A stretch of DNA of 64,000 nucleotides from Crenobacter oryzisoli (GTDB lineage Bacteria > Pseudomonadota > Gammaproteobacteria > Burkholderiales > Chromobacteriaceae): contig NZ_JAUEDK010000026.1 in the NCBI RefSeq assembly GCF_030385785.1, forward strand, positions 1-64,000, read 5' to 3'. Below, in pieces: positions 1 to 8,636 of this stretch. Within the stretch, counting starts at the first letter, position 1. Each line of letters opens with the position of its first letter. A program made the translations under genes and the position numbers. The notes beneath the pieces were generated by a model, which worked only from the letters and a program-made list of their open reading frames with translations, was not told where the DNA came from and did not search any database.

Positions 1-1425
1 CGCAATCAACCACATAAAACCATTTCCCGTTGGCAACTCCTTGAACTCATCGGACTCGGCCAAGAGCGGGGGCTGGAAGGGTCGCAAATCCGTCAAGTTC
101 TGGCGAGCGAATATGGTGTGAATCCGGACTACACTTCGCGCTTGCTGGTCGACTTCGTCCAAAAAGGCTACGTGACCAGCCAAGCGGCCCCGCCGGCGCC
201 AGGCGCGAAAGGCGGCCGCAACCGCAAGGTGTACATTCGGACCGACAAAGCCAATGATCTGGCGGATAAACCGATTCCCCGCTCGGCCGCCTTGGTGGCG
301 AAGTTAACTCCCGCCGCGCTGGCGCCTCAGGAGGCGACCCCCATCCCGGCTAGCCAGGCGGAGATCCTGACCACCCCGCCAACCGACCAACCGGTGCAAC
401 AGGAGATCCCGGTCACGGAGGTCGTGCCCCCACTGCGCCAAGAGACGACGGTGGCGCCGGAGGCAACGCGCCGTCGCGGTCGCCGCCCCCTCGCGGAGGC
501 CACCGCGAGCGAAACACCTCCCCAACAATCCCTGCCTTACTCCACACCGGAGGCCGACGCCGCGCGTGAGGGCAGGGCGGAACCGTCCCGATCCGCCTCA
601 TCGACACCGGTCCCCGTTCAGGACCTAGCACTCGATGCGGACGTCCCGTTCACTCCGGCCGACGCCGCACCGACCAATAGTGCACCGCTCGCTACGCCGG
701 AGACGCTGGCGCACGAGGTGGCCCCGAGTACCCCACCGGCAGTGCACGATGCCCTCACGTCGGCAGTCGACCAGTTCTCCGACCTCTTGCTGTTACAGGT
801 CGCGCAGAAACTGGGCACTTTCGTCGCGAATCAGATGGCCCCGCTGGAACAGGCCACCCAGGAATTGTGCGCCCAGATCGACGTCATCCGCGCCCGGCTG
901 GACGCCATGACCCAGCAGCTCAGCACCGCGTTCACGGCGCCGGTAGCGGCGCCACACCGTGAGCGCCCGCCGGTGACGGGGCGGTCAACGCCGGGCAACG
1001 TCGCGCCTGCGGCGGAGCGTCCCACCCCGCCCGGCCAAGGGCGTGGCAAGGTCGGCAAGCAGCCCCCCGCCAGCCAGGCCGAGCGCAAAGGCAACCCGCA
1101 GACGACCATGGCCGGCCCGCGCAAATTGCGCGCCCTGTTGATCGGCGTGCCCGCCGAGCAGGAACAGGCCCTCCGCGAACGTTTCGGCGCGCGCTACGAT
1201 TTGCTGTTTCTCGGCGCCGATGCGCGTTTTGGGAAAGTCCGCGCCATCAAGGACAAGCATGATATCGTCCTCGGGCTGGAAGAGACCTGCAGCCCGGCGA
1301 TCAAGGACGCGCTCAAGGGGCACCCGCACAAGGCGGTCTTGCCGCATCCCGCGCAGTTGATGGATGAACTGGAGGAATATTTCCAGCTGCACCAGGAGCA
1401 GTCACAGGGCGGGTCAGCTGGCTGA
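1..1425 (+). CDS. Hypothetical protein, 5' end outside window (N-terminal winged-helix-like region, Pro/Ala linker, C-terminal Rossmann-like domain)
   Basis: The reading frame is open from the first base of the window, so the gene begins to the left; a GTG at 118 is only an internal candidate. About 474 residues are visible. Residues 1-65 look like a small helix-turn-helix/winged-helix unit (RWQLLELIGLGQERGL, then a basic strand). Residues about 65-245 are low-complexity Pro/Ala/Thr. Residues 248-311 are a helical, probably coiled-coil stretch. Residues 374-460 form a compact alpha/beta domain starting RALLIGV, with repeated hydrophobic strands and a Lys-rich loop (KVRAIKDKHD), reminiscent of DUF2325-like or response-regulator-like folds. 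I do not recognise the family. The architecture suggests a DNA-binding accessory or plasmid/ICE-type protein, but that is inference. No partner gene is visible. Confidence 0.6.
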   Translation, partial: RNQPHKTISRWQLLELIGLGQERGLEGSQIRQVLASEYGVNPDYTSRLLVDFVQKGYVTSQAAPPAPGAKGGRNRKVYIRTDKANDLADKPIPRSAALVAKLTPAALAPQEATPIPASQAEILTTPPTDQPVQQEIPVTEVVPPLRQETTVAPEATRRRGRRPLAEATASETPPQQSLPYSTPEADAAREGRAEPSRSASSTPVPVQDLALDADVPFTPADAAPTNSAPLATPETLAHEVAPSTPPAVHDALTSAVDQFSDLLLLQVAQKLGTFVANQMAPLEQATQELCAQIDVIRARLDAMTQQLSTAFTAPVAAPHRERPPVTGRSTPGNVAPAAERPTPPGQGRGKVGKQPPASQAERKGNPQTTMAGPRKLRALLIGVPAEQEQALRERFGARYDLLFLGADARFGKVRAIKDKHDIVLGLEETCSPAIKDALKGHPHKAVLPHPAQLMDELEEYFQLHQEQSQGGSAG

Positions 1426-1850
1426 CGGTAGTACCCGGCGGGGATGACCCGTAGTAGGGAACGGCCATCATGAGTGACACCGTTCCAGGCGAGTAGTAGG
1501 CAGACGGGCCTCCGGGACTGTGGCCACCCGGTCTCGCTCGCCCGTTTCCGCTGCCTACTCATTGTCCCACCCAAGACTGGCACAAGACTGGCCCGTTCCG
1601 AGACCCCCCTTCGTCGTTCGGGACAGGGCGGCACGAACGCGACACATGGCGCCCGAGCGGCGATGCGGTGAAGGCAGTCTGATCCGTACTTCCGCGAGCT
1701 ACAAACCTTGTTGGCAAGATGCCCGTTCAACGAGGTAGTGACGGCACTTGCAAACAAGCTGCCACAACGGGCCGTTACCTTCTGATCTTGGATCCTATTG
1801 GGCTCCGCTGAACGCTAAGGGATGGGAGCTTAGAAGTGAACATTGCCTTC
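1426..1850. other. 425-bp intergenic stretch with an imperfect inverted repeat
   Basis: No convincing gene is present; the short frames here lack start context and family resemblance. An imperfect inverted repeat pairs GAGTAGTAGGCAGACGGG near 1491-1508 with the complementary motif near 1541-1560 (CCCGTTTCCGCTGCCTACTC). This could be a terminator-like hairpin for the upstream gene or the end of an unrecognised mobile element. Confidence 0.35.
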
Positions 1851-2767
1851 TTACTCAGATCGTCTCACCGACCACAGAGTAAAGGCCATGAGCAGTACCC
1901 CTGCCACTTGTATAACGCTCAATGCATGCCCGTACACGGCCCAATCGACCAAAATCGCGGTGACCGGATATACAAACTGCAAGAGAGCAATGCGACTGGT
2001 CCGTAAGCGGCTCATGCCTGCGTACAACACGGCGTAGGCGAGGCCGGTATGGATGATGCCGAGTCCGGCGAGCCAAGCCCAAGCCGACTCTGTGCTCGGC
2101 CAGCCATAGACGAAGGGCCACCAAGCGGTGAGCATCACACCAACCGCGCATTGCCACCAGGCGAGCGCAAACGAACTGACCGAGGACATGACCTTGGCGA
2201 TCATGGTGACGCCGGCGTAGGCCAGCGAACCGATAACGCACATCGCAATGCCCACCACATAGTCATGCGTAATGGGTTGCAGCCTGCCGCCATCCAACAG
2301 CCCTGTCGCAAGCACCAAACCCAGTAAGGCAATACCGCAGCAACGGCCCGTTGCACCGACACCTTTTCCCGCAACCACCACGCCCCCATCGCCATCACCC
2401 AGAACGGCTGGATATGGAAGATTACCGTGGCCACACCAATCGAGGAGCGAGGAATAGCCGCGAAGAACAACCCCCAGTTCGTCGCCATCAGCAGGCCGGC
2501 GCCGATCGCGCCGAGCAGCGCGCGACCCCTCAGCCTTAACTCGGGTAAACGCCGGTTGGCCAGGCCCCAGAGTAGCAAGGCTAGACCGCCAAACAAGCAA
2601 CGGAACAGGACGGTTGTGACCGGGCTCTGGGCGGCCTCTTCGACAAAGATACCTATGGTGCCGAGGATGAGTCCGCCCATCACCATCAAGGCTGTGCCAC
2701 GCTGCTCAGCCTGGGACTGATGCGTCTCGGCGTTAGTGGTTACGGAAAGGGGGATGTCAGTTTTCAT
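1851..2767 (-). pseudogene. DMT (EamA) family transporter, frameshifted
   Basis: Two minus-strand frames together make one EamA/RhaT-type drug/metabolite exporter of about 300 residues. The first half starts at 2767 (MKTDIPLSV...) and reads through helices 1-5 to REKVSVQRAVAA. The second half continues in another frame from ALLGLVLATGLLDGG through helices 6-10 to the stop at 1851. The shift lies near 2327-2345, where RAVAA in one frame joins ALLG in the other. Apart from that single-base indel the helices look complete. It is divergent from the LysR gene at 2853, a usual regulator/transporter pair. Either a recent pseudogene or a consensus error; the neighbour is also frameshifted, which favours real decay or a locally poor assembly. 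Confidence 0.75.
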
Positions 2768-2825
2768 GGCAGAAATTGTGCGAGGGTTGATTTCTGCTGG
2801 AAAGCGAATTTATATGTTGGATAAC

Positions 2826-2840
2826 ATTCGATTTTCGAAT
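2826..2840. promoter_or_regulatory. Candidate LysR operator palindrome
   Basis: ATTCGATTTTCGAAT, with perfect 5-bp arms around a 5-bp centre, lies in the 85-bp gap between the divergent DMT transporter and LysR genes. It sits 13 bp before the LysR start, a typical place for an LTTR site. Assignment is from position and symmetry only. Confidence 0.4.
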
Positions 2841-2852
2841 AAGTACTGAGCC

Positions 2853-3719
2853 ATGCAGTCGAAAAAACCTTCAACTCGACTGGCTACGCGCCTTTGTCTC
2901 TGTGGTGGATTCCGGATCGTTGACGGCGGCGACAAAGCAAGTGCACCGGTCGCAATCGGCCGTCAGCATGCAGTTCAAGAAGCTGGAAGAGGTCGTGGGG
3001 CGGCCCCTGATTTTGCGAGGTTCACGCCACATGTTGCTGACTCCCGCCGGCTCCGAGTTGTTGTGCTGTGCGCGCCGCTTGCTCGGGGTGCACGCCGAGG
3101 CGCTGGCCGCGATCCAGGGGCCGGACATTTCCAAGCGGATCAGTCTGGGCGTCCCGGATGATTACGCCATGGCTTACCTCACGGCAGTATTGCGCACGTT
3201 TGCCAACCGTTATTCGAGCGTCGAGATCACCTTGGTGTGCGAACAGTCCACCGCGCTGATCCCGAAGGTTGAGCGAGGCGAACCCGACTTGGCGGTGGTG
3301 ACGCGTGACCATCCGAACCGAGGGGAAGTGTTGTTCCGCGAAGGGGTGGTGTGGGTGGGGCAGAATAGCATGAGGCCTGACGGCGCGATCCTTTGCCGAT
3401 CGCCGTGCACGAGCTGGGCAGCCGTGTCCGTAGGGAAGTGCTCGCCGCGATTTCGGCTCAGCAGCGCAAATACCGTATCGTTTATCACAGCCCCAACGTT
3501 GCGGGGCAGTTGGCGGCGACAGAAAGCGGCATGGCCGTGGCCGTGCTGATGCGCTGCAGCCTGTCTCCCAATCTCAAGGTACTGGATGCGCGGCACGGGC
3601 TGCCAGACTTACCCGACCTTGAGGTCGCCATTGTGCGCAGCAAAAACTCCGTGAGCTCACCCGCCGTTGATGCGATGTATGAGCAGATCATTCGCACACT
3701 CAAGCGGATTATTATGTAA
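2853..3719 (+). pseudogene. LysR family transcriptional regulator, two frameshifts
   Basis: A full-length LTTR of about 288 residues is spread over three frames. The start ATG at 2853 is followed by a run of six A (2862-2867). With five A the frame would read directly into NLQLDWLRAFVSVVDSGSLT, the classic LTTR helix-turn-helix opening; with six it does not. The HTH (AATKQVHRSQSAVSMQFKKLEE) and first half of the effector domain follow. A second shift near 3378-3392 moves the rest (PLPIAVHELGSRV... to the stop at 3719) into another frame. The homopolymer site is the type of place where sequencing errors or slippage mutations occur. It would have regulated the divergent DMT exporter. Confidence 0.75.
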
Positions 3720-3887
3720 GATTTTGTTAAAAGTCTTTTGATTGTTTTGAATGGGCGGTGCGATGGCAGGATGGAGGAGAACTTGGCTAGCTCAACTTTA
3801 TTTCCTACAGCCCAACTACATTTTTCAGGAGCCATGATAATTTTCTTTTAACTATTATTTGGCTATTAAAAAATAATTTTAGATTAC

Positions 3888-3916
3888 TTTTGATTATTAA
3901 GTGAACTGGGTATAGT
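3888..3916 (+). promoter_or_regulatory. Candidate promoter of tauABC
   Basis: In a markedly AT-rich gap (3720-3950), TTTTGA at 3888-3893 is separated by 17 bp from TATAGT at 3911-3916, about 35 bp before the tauA start. A sigma70-type arrangement. No CysB/Cbl site could be assigned by eye. Confidence 0.35.
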
Positions 3917-3951
3917 CAGCTTCATTCCTCTCATTGATGCAGGAGCTGACC

Positions 3952-4962
3952 ATGCAGACTACTCGCCGCCACCTGATTGCCATCGCCATTGCCACCGCCA
4001 CCGGTTGGGTCGCGCCTGGCCTCGCCCAGGCCGCAGACAGCCCGATCGTGATCGGCTACCAGACCGGAGTAGACCCGTCGAAGGTCGCCCAGGCCGACGG
4101 CCTGTACGAAAAGGCCATCGGCAAGCCACTTCAGTGGAAGAAATTCGAGAGCGGCGCCGAGGTGATCGCCGCGCTGGCCTCGGGCAGCGTGCAGATCGCC
4201 GACCTTGGCTCCAGCCCGCTGGCCGCCGCCACTACCCGCCAGCTGCCGATCAAGACCTTCCTGATCGTCGCCGAGATCGGCAGCTCCGAGGCGCTGGTGG
4301 CGCGCAACGGCAGCGGCATCAAGACCCCGCAGGACCTGGTCGGCAAGAAGGTGGCCGTGCCGTTCGTGTCTACCACTCATTACAGCCTGCTGGCCGCACT
4401 GAAGCACTGGAAGATCGACCCGGCCAAGGTCAACATCGTCAACCTGCGCCCGAGCGAGATCACCGCCGCCTGGCAGCGCGGCGACATCGACGCCGCCTAT
4501 GTGTGGGACCCCGCGCTGAGCAAGGCCAAGGAAAGCGGCAAGACCCTGGTGACTTCCACCGAAGTGGGCAAGTGGGGCGCGCCGACCTTCGAGGCCTGGG
4601 TGGTGAACAAGGACTTTGCCGCCAAGAACCCGGATGTGGTCGCCAAGTTCTCCCAGGTGACGCTGCAGACGTTCGCCGACTACCGCAAGAACCCGTCGGC
4701 CTGGAACGCTCAGTCGCCGCAGGTGGCCAAGATCGCCCGCCTGACTGGCGCCGATCCGAAAGAGATCCCGGGCTTGCTCGCCGGCAGCCGCTTCCCGGTA
4801 GGCCAGGAACAGCTGTCTAGCAGCCTGCTCGGTGGCGGCACCGCCAAGGCGCTGCAGAACACCGCCGAATTTCTGAAAGAACAGAAGAAGGTCGACAGCG
4901 TGCTGCCGAGCTACAGCGGTTTCGTCGAGGCGAGCTTCGTGCGCCAGGCGGCCGGCAAGTAA
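3952..4962 (+). CDS. tauA: Taurine ABC transporter, periplasmic substrate-binding protein
   Basis: Binds taurine (and probably related sulfonates) in the periplasm and delivers it to TauBC. Start chosen at 3952 because AGGAG lies six bases upstream; a longer version from 3934 would add six residues. The protein is 336 residues, close to E. coli TauA (320). The N-terminus (MQTTRRHLIAIAIATATGW) is a signal peptide with a twin-Arg pair and an AQA-A cleavage site near residue 27. The body shows the SsuA/TauA/NMT1-like pattern (IGYQTGVDP, FESGAEVIAALASGSVQIAD, YVWDPALS). First gene of tauABC, followed 12 bp later by tauB. Confidence 0.92.
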   Translation: MQTTRRHLIAIAIATATGWVAPGLAQAADSPIVIGYQTGVDPSKVAQADGLYEKAIGKPLQWKKFESGAEVIAALASGSVQIADLGSSPLAAATTRQLPIKTFLIVAEIGSSEALVARNGSGIKTPQDLVGKKVAVPFVSTTHYSLLAALKHWKIDPAKVNIVNLRPSEITAAWQRGDIDAAYVWDPALSKAKESGKTLVTSTEVGKWGAPTFEAWVVNKDFAAKNPDVVAKFSQVTLQTFADYRKNPSAWNAQSPQVAKIARLTGADPKEIPGLLAGSRFPVGQEQLSSSLLGGGTAKALQNTAEFLKEQKKVDSVLPSYSGFVEASFVRQAAGK

Positions 4963-4974
4963 GGGGAGGCGACC

Positions 4975-5772
4975 ATGGCCCGTCTGAGCGTCGATAACGT
5001 TTCGGTGCATTATCCGACCCCGCGTGGCGTCGTGCATGCACTGGACAAGGTGTCGCTGGAGATCGCCAGCGGTGATGTCGTCGTGGCGCTGGGCGCCTCC
5101 GGTTGCGGCAAGTCGACCCTGCTCGGGCTGATGGCCGGCTTCCAGCGCCCCGATGCCGGTCGCGTGACGCTGGACGGCGCGACCATCACCGGGCCGGGCG
5201 CCGATCGCGGCGTGGTGTTCCAGGACGACGCGCTGATGCCGTGGCTGTCCGCCGCCGACAACGTCGCCTTCGGCCTGACCTTGCAGAAGGTTGGCCGTAG
5301 CGAGCGGCGCGAGCGCGCCGAGGCGCTGATGCGCCAGGTGGGTCTGGCGGGCTTCGAGGACCATCGCATCGGTGAGCTGTCCGGCGGCATGCGCCAGCGC
5401 CTGGGCCTGGCGCGCGCGCTGGCCAACCGCCCGGACTTCCTCTTGATGGACGAGCCGCTCGGCGCGCTGGACGCGCTGACCCGCGAGCGCATCCAGAGCC
5501 TGATCCTCGACATCTGGCGCGGCACCGGCACCGGCATCTTCCTGATCACCCACAGCATCGAGGAGGCACTGTTCCTCGCCACCGAGCTGGTGATCCTGTC
5601 GCCGCGCCCGGGCCGCATCGTGCGGCGGCTGCAGCCGGGCTTCGCCCGCCGTTACGCGGCCGGCGAGAGCGCCCGCTCGATCAAGGCCGACCCGGACTTC
5701 GTCCGTGCCCGCGAGGACATCCTGAACGCGCACTTCGCGTACGACGAGGAGATCGAACATGCCGCCCATTGA
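4975..5772 (+). CDS. tauB: Taurine ABC transporter, ATP-binding protein
   Basis: Cytoplasmic ATPase that powers taurine uptake. 265 residues, with Walker [10 protein letters not shown] at residues 40-48, Q-loop FQDD near 82-85, signature LSGGMRQR at 135-142, Walker B FLLMDE at 155-160 and the switch His in ITHSIEEA. The nitrate/sulfonate/taurine subfamily is indicated by the D-loop context [10 protein letters not shown] and by its neighbours. Overlaps tauC by 14 bp, implying translational coupling. Confidence 0.93.
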   Translation: MARLSVDNVSVHYPTPRGVVHALDKVSLEIASGDVVVALGASGCGKSTLLGLMAGFQRPDAGRVTLDGATITGPGADRGVVFQDDALMPWLSAADNVAFGLTLQKVGRSERRERAEALMRQVGLAGFEDHRIGELSGGMRQRLGLARALANRPDFLLMDEPLGALDALTRERIQSLILDIWRGTGTGIFLITHSIEEALFLATELVILSPRPGRIVRRLQPGFARRYAAGESARSIKADPDFVRAREDILNAHFAYDEEIEHAAH

Positions 5773-6601
5773 GTTGAGCGTCGCCGAAGAGGTGGCGCTG
5801 CAGTCCGGCCGCCCCGAGCCGGTGCGCTACCGCGCCCCATCCGCCTGGCGGGCACGCCTGCCGAAGCTGGTGACGGTGCTGGGCCTGTTGACGCTGTGGG
5901 AGCTGGTCAGCGGCTTCGGCGTGGTGTCATCGCTGTTCCTGCCCGCACCGCAGCAGGTGCTGACGAAACTGGTCGAGATCGCCACCACCGGTTTCATGGA
6001 CGCCACGCTGTGGCAGCACACCGAGGCGAGCCTGCTGCGCGTCAGTCTGGCCGTGCTGGCCGCGTTGCTGACGGCGGTGCCGCTGGGGGTGCTGATTGGA
6101 CTCAACCGTACCGTAAGCAGCGCAGTCGACCCTTTGATCGAGTTCTACCGCCCGGTGCCGCCTTTGGCCTACCTGCCGCTGATCGTGATCTGGTTCGGCA
6201 TCGGCGAGGTGTCGAAGGTACTGCTGATCTATCTGGCGATATTCGCTCCGCTGGTACTGGCCACCGGCAGCGGGGTGCGCCGGGTGGAGCAGAGCCGGGT
6301 GCTGGCCGCGCGCAGCCTGGGTGCCTGCCGCTGGCAGCTGGTGCGCCACGTGATCCTGCCGAGCGCCTTGCCGGATATCTTGACCGGCCTGCGCATCGCG
6401 CTGGGGGTGGGCTGGTCGACGTTGGTGGCCGCCGAGCTGATCGCGGCGCAGCGTGGCCTGGGTTTCATGGTGCAGTCGGCGTCGCAGTTCCTGGTCACTG
6501 ACGTGGTGATCGCCGGCATCCTGGTGATCGCGGTCATTGCGCTGGTGCTGGAGTTGTCGATCCGTTATCTGGAGCGACGCTACGCCGGCTGGGCGCACTA
6601 A
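5759..6601 (+). CDS. tauC: Taurine ABC transporter, permease
   Basis: Inner-membrane channel subunit of the TauABC importer. 280 residues (E. coli TauC is 275) with about six transmembrane helices. The EAA-type cytoplasmic loop that contacts TauB is seen around [30 protein letters not shown]. The N-terminal 45 residues are soluble and variable. Starts inside tauB. The permease is separated from tauD by a 133-bp palindromic element. Confidence 0.92.
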   Translation: MPPIELSVAEEVALQSGRPEPVRYRAPSAWRARLPKLVTVLGLLTLWELVSGFGVVSSLFLPAPQQVLTKLVEIATTGFMDATLWQHTEASLLRVSLAVLAALLTAVPLGVLIGLNRTVSSAVDPLIEFYRPVPPLAYLPLIVIWFGIGEVSKVLLIYLAIFAPLVLATGSGVRRVEQSRVLAARSLGACRWQLVRHVILPSALPDILTGLRIALGVGWSTLVAAELIAAQRGLGFMVQSASQFLVTDVVIAGILVIAVIALVLELSIRYLERRYAGWAH

Positions 6602-6606
6602 CGCCA

Positions 6607-6739
6607 CTGACAAAGCCCTTCCGGCGTTGTTGCGCTGCCTTGCCGTACCACTTGTACTGTAGCTACGCAGAAACTTCGGCTACGCCTCGTTTTCTGCGGC
6701 AGCGCGCCTAGCCGGAACCGCTACGCTGGGCTTTGTCAG
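6607..6739. repeat. 133-bp palindromic element with CTGACAAAGCCC termini
   Basis: CTGACAAAGCCC (6607-6618) is matched by its exact reverse complement at 6728-6739. Inside, CCGG, GCGCTGCC and CTACGCAGAAAC find complements in order, so the strand can fold into a long nested hairpin. The element fills most of the tauC-tauD gap. It resembles a REP/MITE-type repeat and may also end or slow tauC transcription. No second copy is seen in this window. Confidence 0.7.
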
Positions 6740-6799
6740 CGGCTCTGATTGATGGTGGCCTTATGTGGCCGCCACGTCCGAAAAGAAAAAGGAATACCC

Positions 6800-7633
6800 G
6801 TGTCGCAATTGCATTTCCAACCGCTGAGCCCGGCGCTCGGCGCCCTGGTGCAGGGTGTCGACTTGACCTCCAAACTGGATAACGCCGTGTTCGGCCAACT
6901 GCAGCAGGCGCTGCTCGACTATCAGATTCTGTTCTTCGAGAACCAGCCGCTTACGCCGCGTCAGCAGCGCGACTTTGCCGCTCGTTTCGGCGACCTGCAC
7001 GTGCACCCGGTCTACCCGAACGTGCCGGAGCAGCCGGAGATCATGGTGCTCGACACCCATGCCGACAACCTGCCGGACAATGACAACTGGCACACCGACG
7101 TCACCTTCATCGACACCCCGCCGCTGGGGGCGATCCTGTCGGCGCGCGAGTTGCCGCCGGTCGGTGGTGACACGCTGTGGAGTAGCAGCGCCGCCGCCTA
7201 CGATGCGCTGTCGCCGGCCTTCAAGACGCTGCTGGATGGGCTGACCGCCGAGCATGAGTTCACCAAGTCCTTCCAGGAATGGCGCTTCAAGGGCACCGAC
7301 CATTATGAGCGTTGGAAGAAGGCGCGCGATGACCATCCGACCGTGGTGCACCCGGTGGTGCGCACCCACCCGGTTAGCGGCCGAAAGGGTCTGTTCGTCA
7401 ACGAGGGCTTCACCTCGCGTATCCGCGAGCTGAGCCAGAAAGAAAGCGACGCGCTGCTCGCTTTCCTGTTCACCCACGCGGCGCGGCCGGAGTTCACCAT
7501 TCGCTGGCGCTGGAAGCAGTATGACTTGGCATTTTGGGACAACCGCATTACCCAGCACTATGCGGTGGCCGACTATCTGCCGGCGCGGCGCATCATGCAC
7601 CGCGCGACGATTCTCGGCGACAAGCCGTTCTGA
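6800..7633 (+). CDS. tauD: Taurine dioxygenase (2-oxoglutarate dependent)
   Basis: Oxidises taurine with O2 and 2-oxoglutarate, releasing sulfite and aminoacetaldehyde, so taurine becomes a sulfur source. I chose the GTG at 6800 (AAAAAGGA a few bases upstream) over an upstream ATG at 6749; this gives 277 residues against 283 in E. coli. The iron ligands are visible as H98-x-D100 (NWHTDVTF) and H253 (ITQHYA); R268 in the RIMHRAT motif is the expected 2-oxoglutarate clamp. The stop codon TGA (7631-7633) is also the left target duplication of the adjoining MITE. Confidence 0.93.
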   Translation: MSQLHFQPLSPALGALVQGVDLTSKLDNAVFGQLQQALLDYQILFFENQPLTPRQQRDFAARFGDLHVHPVYPNVPEQPEIMVLDTHADNLPDNDNWHTDVTFIDTPPLGAILSARELPPVGGDTLWSSSAAAYDALSPAFKTLLDGLTAEHEFTKSFQEWRFKGTDHYERWKKARDDHPTVVHPVVRTHPVSGRKGLFVNEGFTSRIRELSQKESDALLAFLFTHAARPEFTIRWRWKQYDLAFWDNRITQHYAVADYLPARRIMHRATILGDKPF

Positions 7634-7773
7634 GAGTCCGTCACGATCTGCTGCACTCGGGTGATCCTGCGTTGAAATGAGGCTCAACATGCTCATGTAC
7701 TCCCTGTACATTCCGCTGTTTTGCCTCATTTTGCATTGTCTGGCCCTTCGTTCGCGAGATCGTAAACAGGTTC
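7634..7773 (+). mobile_element. MITE copy A (IS1031-type, IS5 family ends)
   Basis: 140-bp non-coding element, first of four in this window. It begins GAGTCCGTCACGATCTG and ends GATCGTAAACAGGTTC, so the tips are imperfect inverted repeats. It is flanked by TGA on both sides (7631-7633 and 7774-7776), a 3-bp TNA duplication as known for the IS1031 subgroup of the IS5 family. The left duplication is the tauD stop codon, so the protein is unchanged. The interior (AACATGCTCATGTACTC) is highly conserved between copies. Confidence 0.85.
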
Positions 7774-7920
7774 TGACGCGCTAGCGGACTTCGGCGCCCC
7801 GCTGGCCACATGGCTGCGGGGCGTTGCTGCGCCCGTCGCCTGACCGGCCAGGCTCTACGCAGTTTCTATACTGGCTAATAGGGCGGCGATCGCCGCTCGA
7901 CCCGCTGCTGGAGGCCGGCC

Positions 7921-8340
7921 GTGAGCGCTGTCCTGCATCTTCCCCCCGACATCTTCGACGCCTTGCGTACAGCGGCACGGCAGGGTTACCCATACGAGGC
8001 TTGCGGACTGCTGATCGGGCGGCGCGAGGGCTCGGTCCATCACGTCGTGGCGATGCGCCAAGCACGCAACCTGAACCGGGAACGCGCCCACGACCGCTAC
8101 GAGCTGGACCCGGCCGATTACCTGACCGCCGAGCTGGCGGCGCGAGACGCGGGGCAGGAGATCGTCGGCATCTGGCACACCCATCCCAACCATCCGGCGC
8201 GACCGAGCGAGACCGACCGAGCGGCGGCGTGGCCCAACTGGTCCTACCTGATCTTGTCGGTCGAGGCTGGCGGGGTGGCGGCGGTGACGTCGTGGCGGCT
8301 GGACGGGGAGGCGTTTGTGGAAGAGGAGATGGCATCATGA
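7921..8340 (+). CDS. M67-family JAMM metallopeptidase (Mec+-like)
   Basis: Zinc peptidase expected to trim the C-terminus of the MoaD-like carrier encoded next, exposing its Gly-Gly end. 139 residues, GTG start with GAGG six bases upstream. The full JAMM signature is visible: E26 (YPYEACGLL), H86-x-H88, then seven residues, S96-x2-D99. Characterised relatives are Mec+ (Rv1334) of Mycobacterium tuberculosis and QbsD of Pseudomonas. First gene of a four-gene overlapping operon; its stop overlaps the next start as ATGA. Confidence 0.88.
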   Translation: MSAVLHLPPDIFDALRTAARQGYPYEACGLLIGRREGSVHHVVAMRQARNLNRERAHDRYELDPADYLTAELAARDAGQEIVGIWHTHPNHPARPSETDRAAAWPNWSYLILSVEAGGVAAVTSWRLDGEAFVEEEMAS

Positions 8341-8636
8341 GTGCGACGGTGGTGATTCGCATTCCGACCCCATTGCGTAGTTATACGAACGGTGCTGATG
8401 AGGTGACGCTCGAGGCCGACACGGTGGGGCAGGCACTGACCACTTTGGCGCTGTTGCACGAGGGCCTAGGCGAACGCATCCTCGACCTCGACGGCAAGCC
8501 GCGCCAGTTTGTGAATATCTTCGTCGGCAAGGCCGACCTGCGCACCCTGCAGGGCCTGGGCACCACGCTTCAGGCTGGCGACGTGATCGCGATCGTGCCG
8601 GCCGTCGCGGGAGGCTGCGATGAAGGCGAAGGATAG
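8337..8636 (+). CDS. MoaD/ThiS-like sulfur carrier protein with C-terminal extension
   Basis: Small ubiquitin-fold protein of 99 residues that carries sulfur as a C-terminal thiocarboxylate. The usual terminal Gly-Gly is at residues 92-93 but is followed by six more residues (CDEGEG), so the carrier cannot be activated until it is cut. The JAMM peptidase encoded immediately upstream is the obvious processor; QbsE and some CysO-type carriers also need such processing. ATGA overlap with the peptidase gene and a 17-bp overlap with the ThiF-like gene. Confidence 0.88.
   Translation: MSATVVIRIPTPLRSYTNGADEVTLEADTVGQALTTLALLHEGLGERILDLDGKPRQFVNIFVGKADLRTLQGLGTTLQAGDVIAIVPAVAGGCDEGEG

Noticed and set aside
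3931-5769. 612-residue minus-strand frame opposite tauAB
   Set aside because: Antisense shadow of high-GC coding DNA; Arg/His/Ala-rich composition and no family features, while the plus strand encodes clear TauA and TauB.
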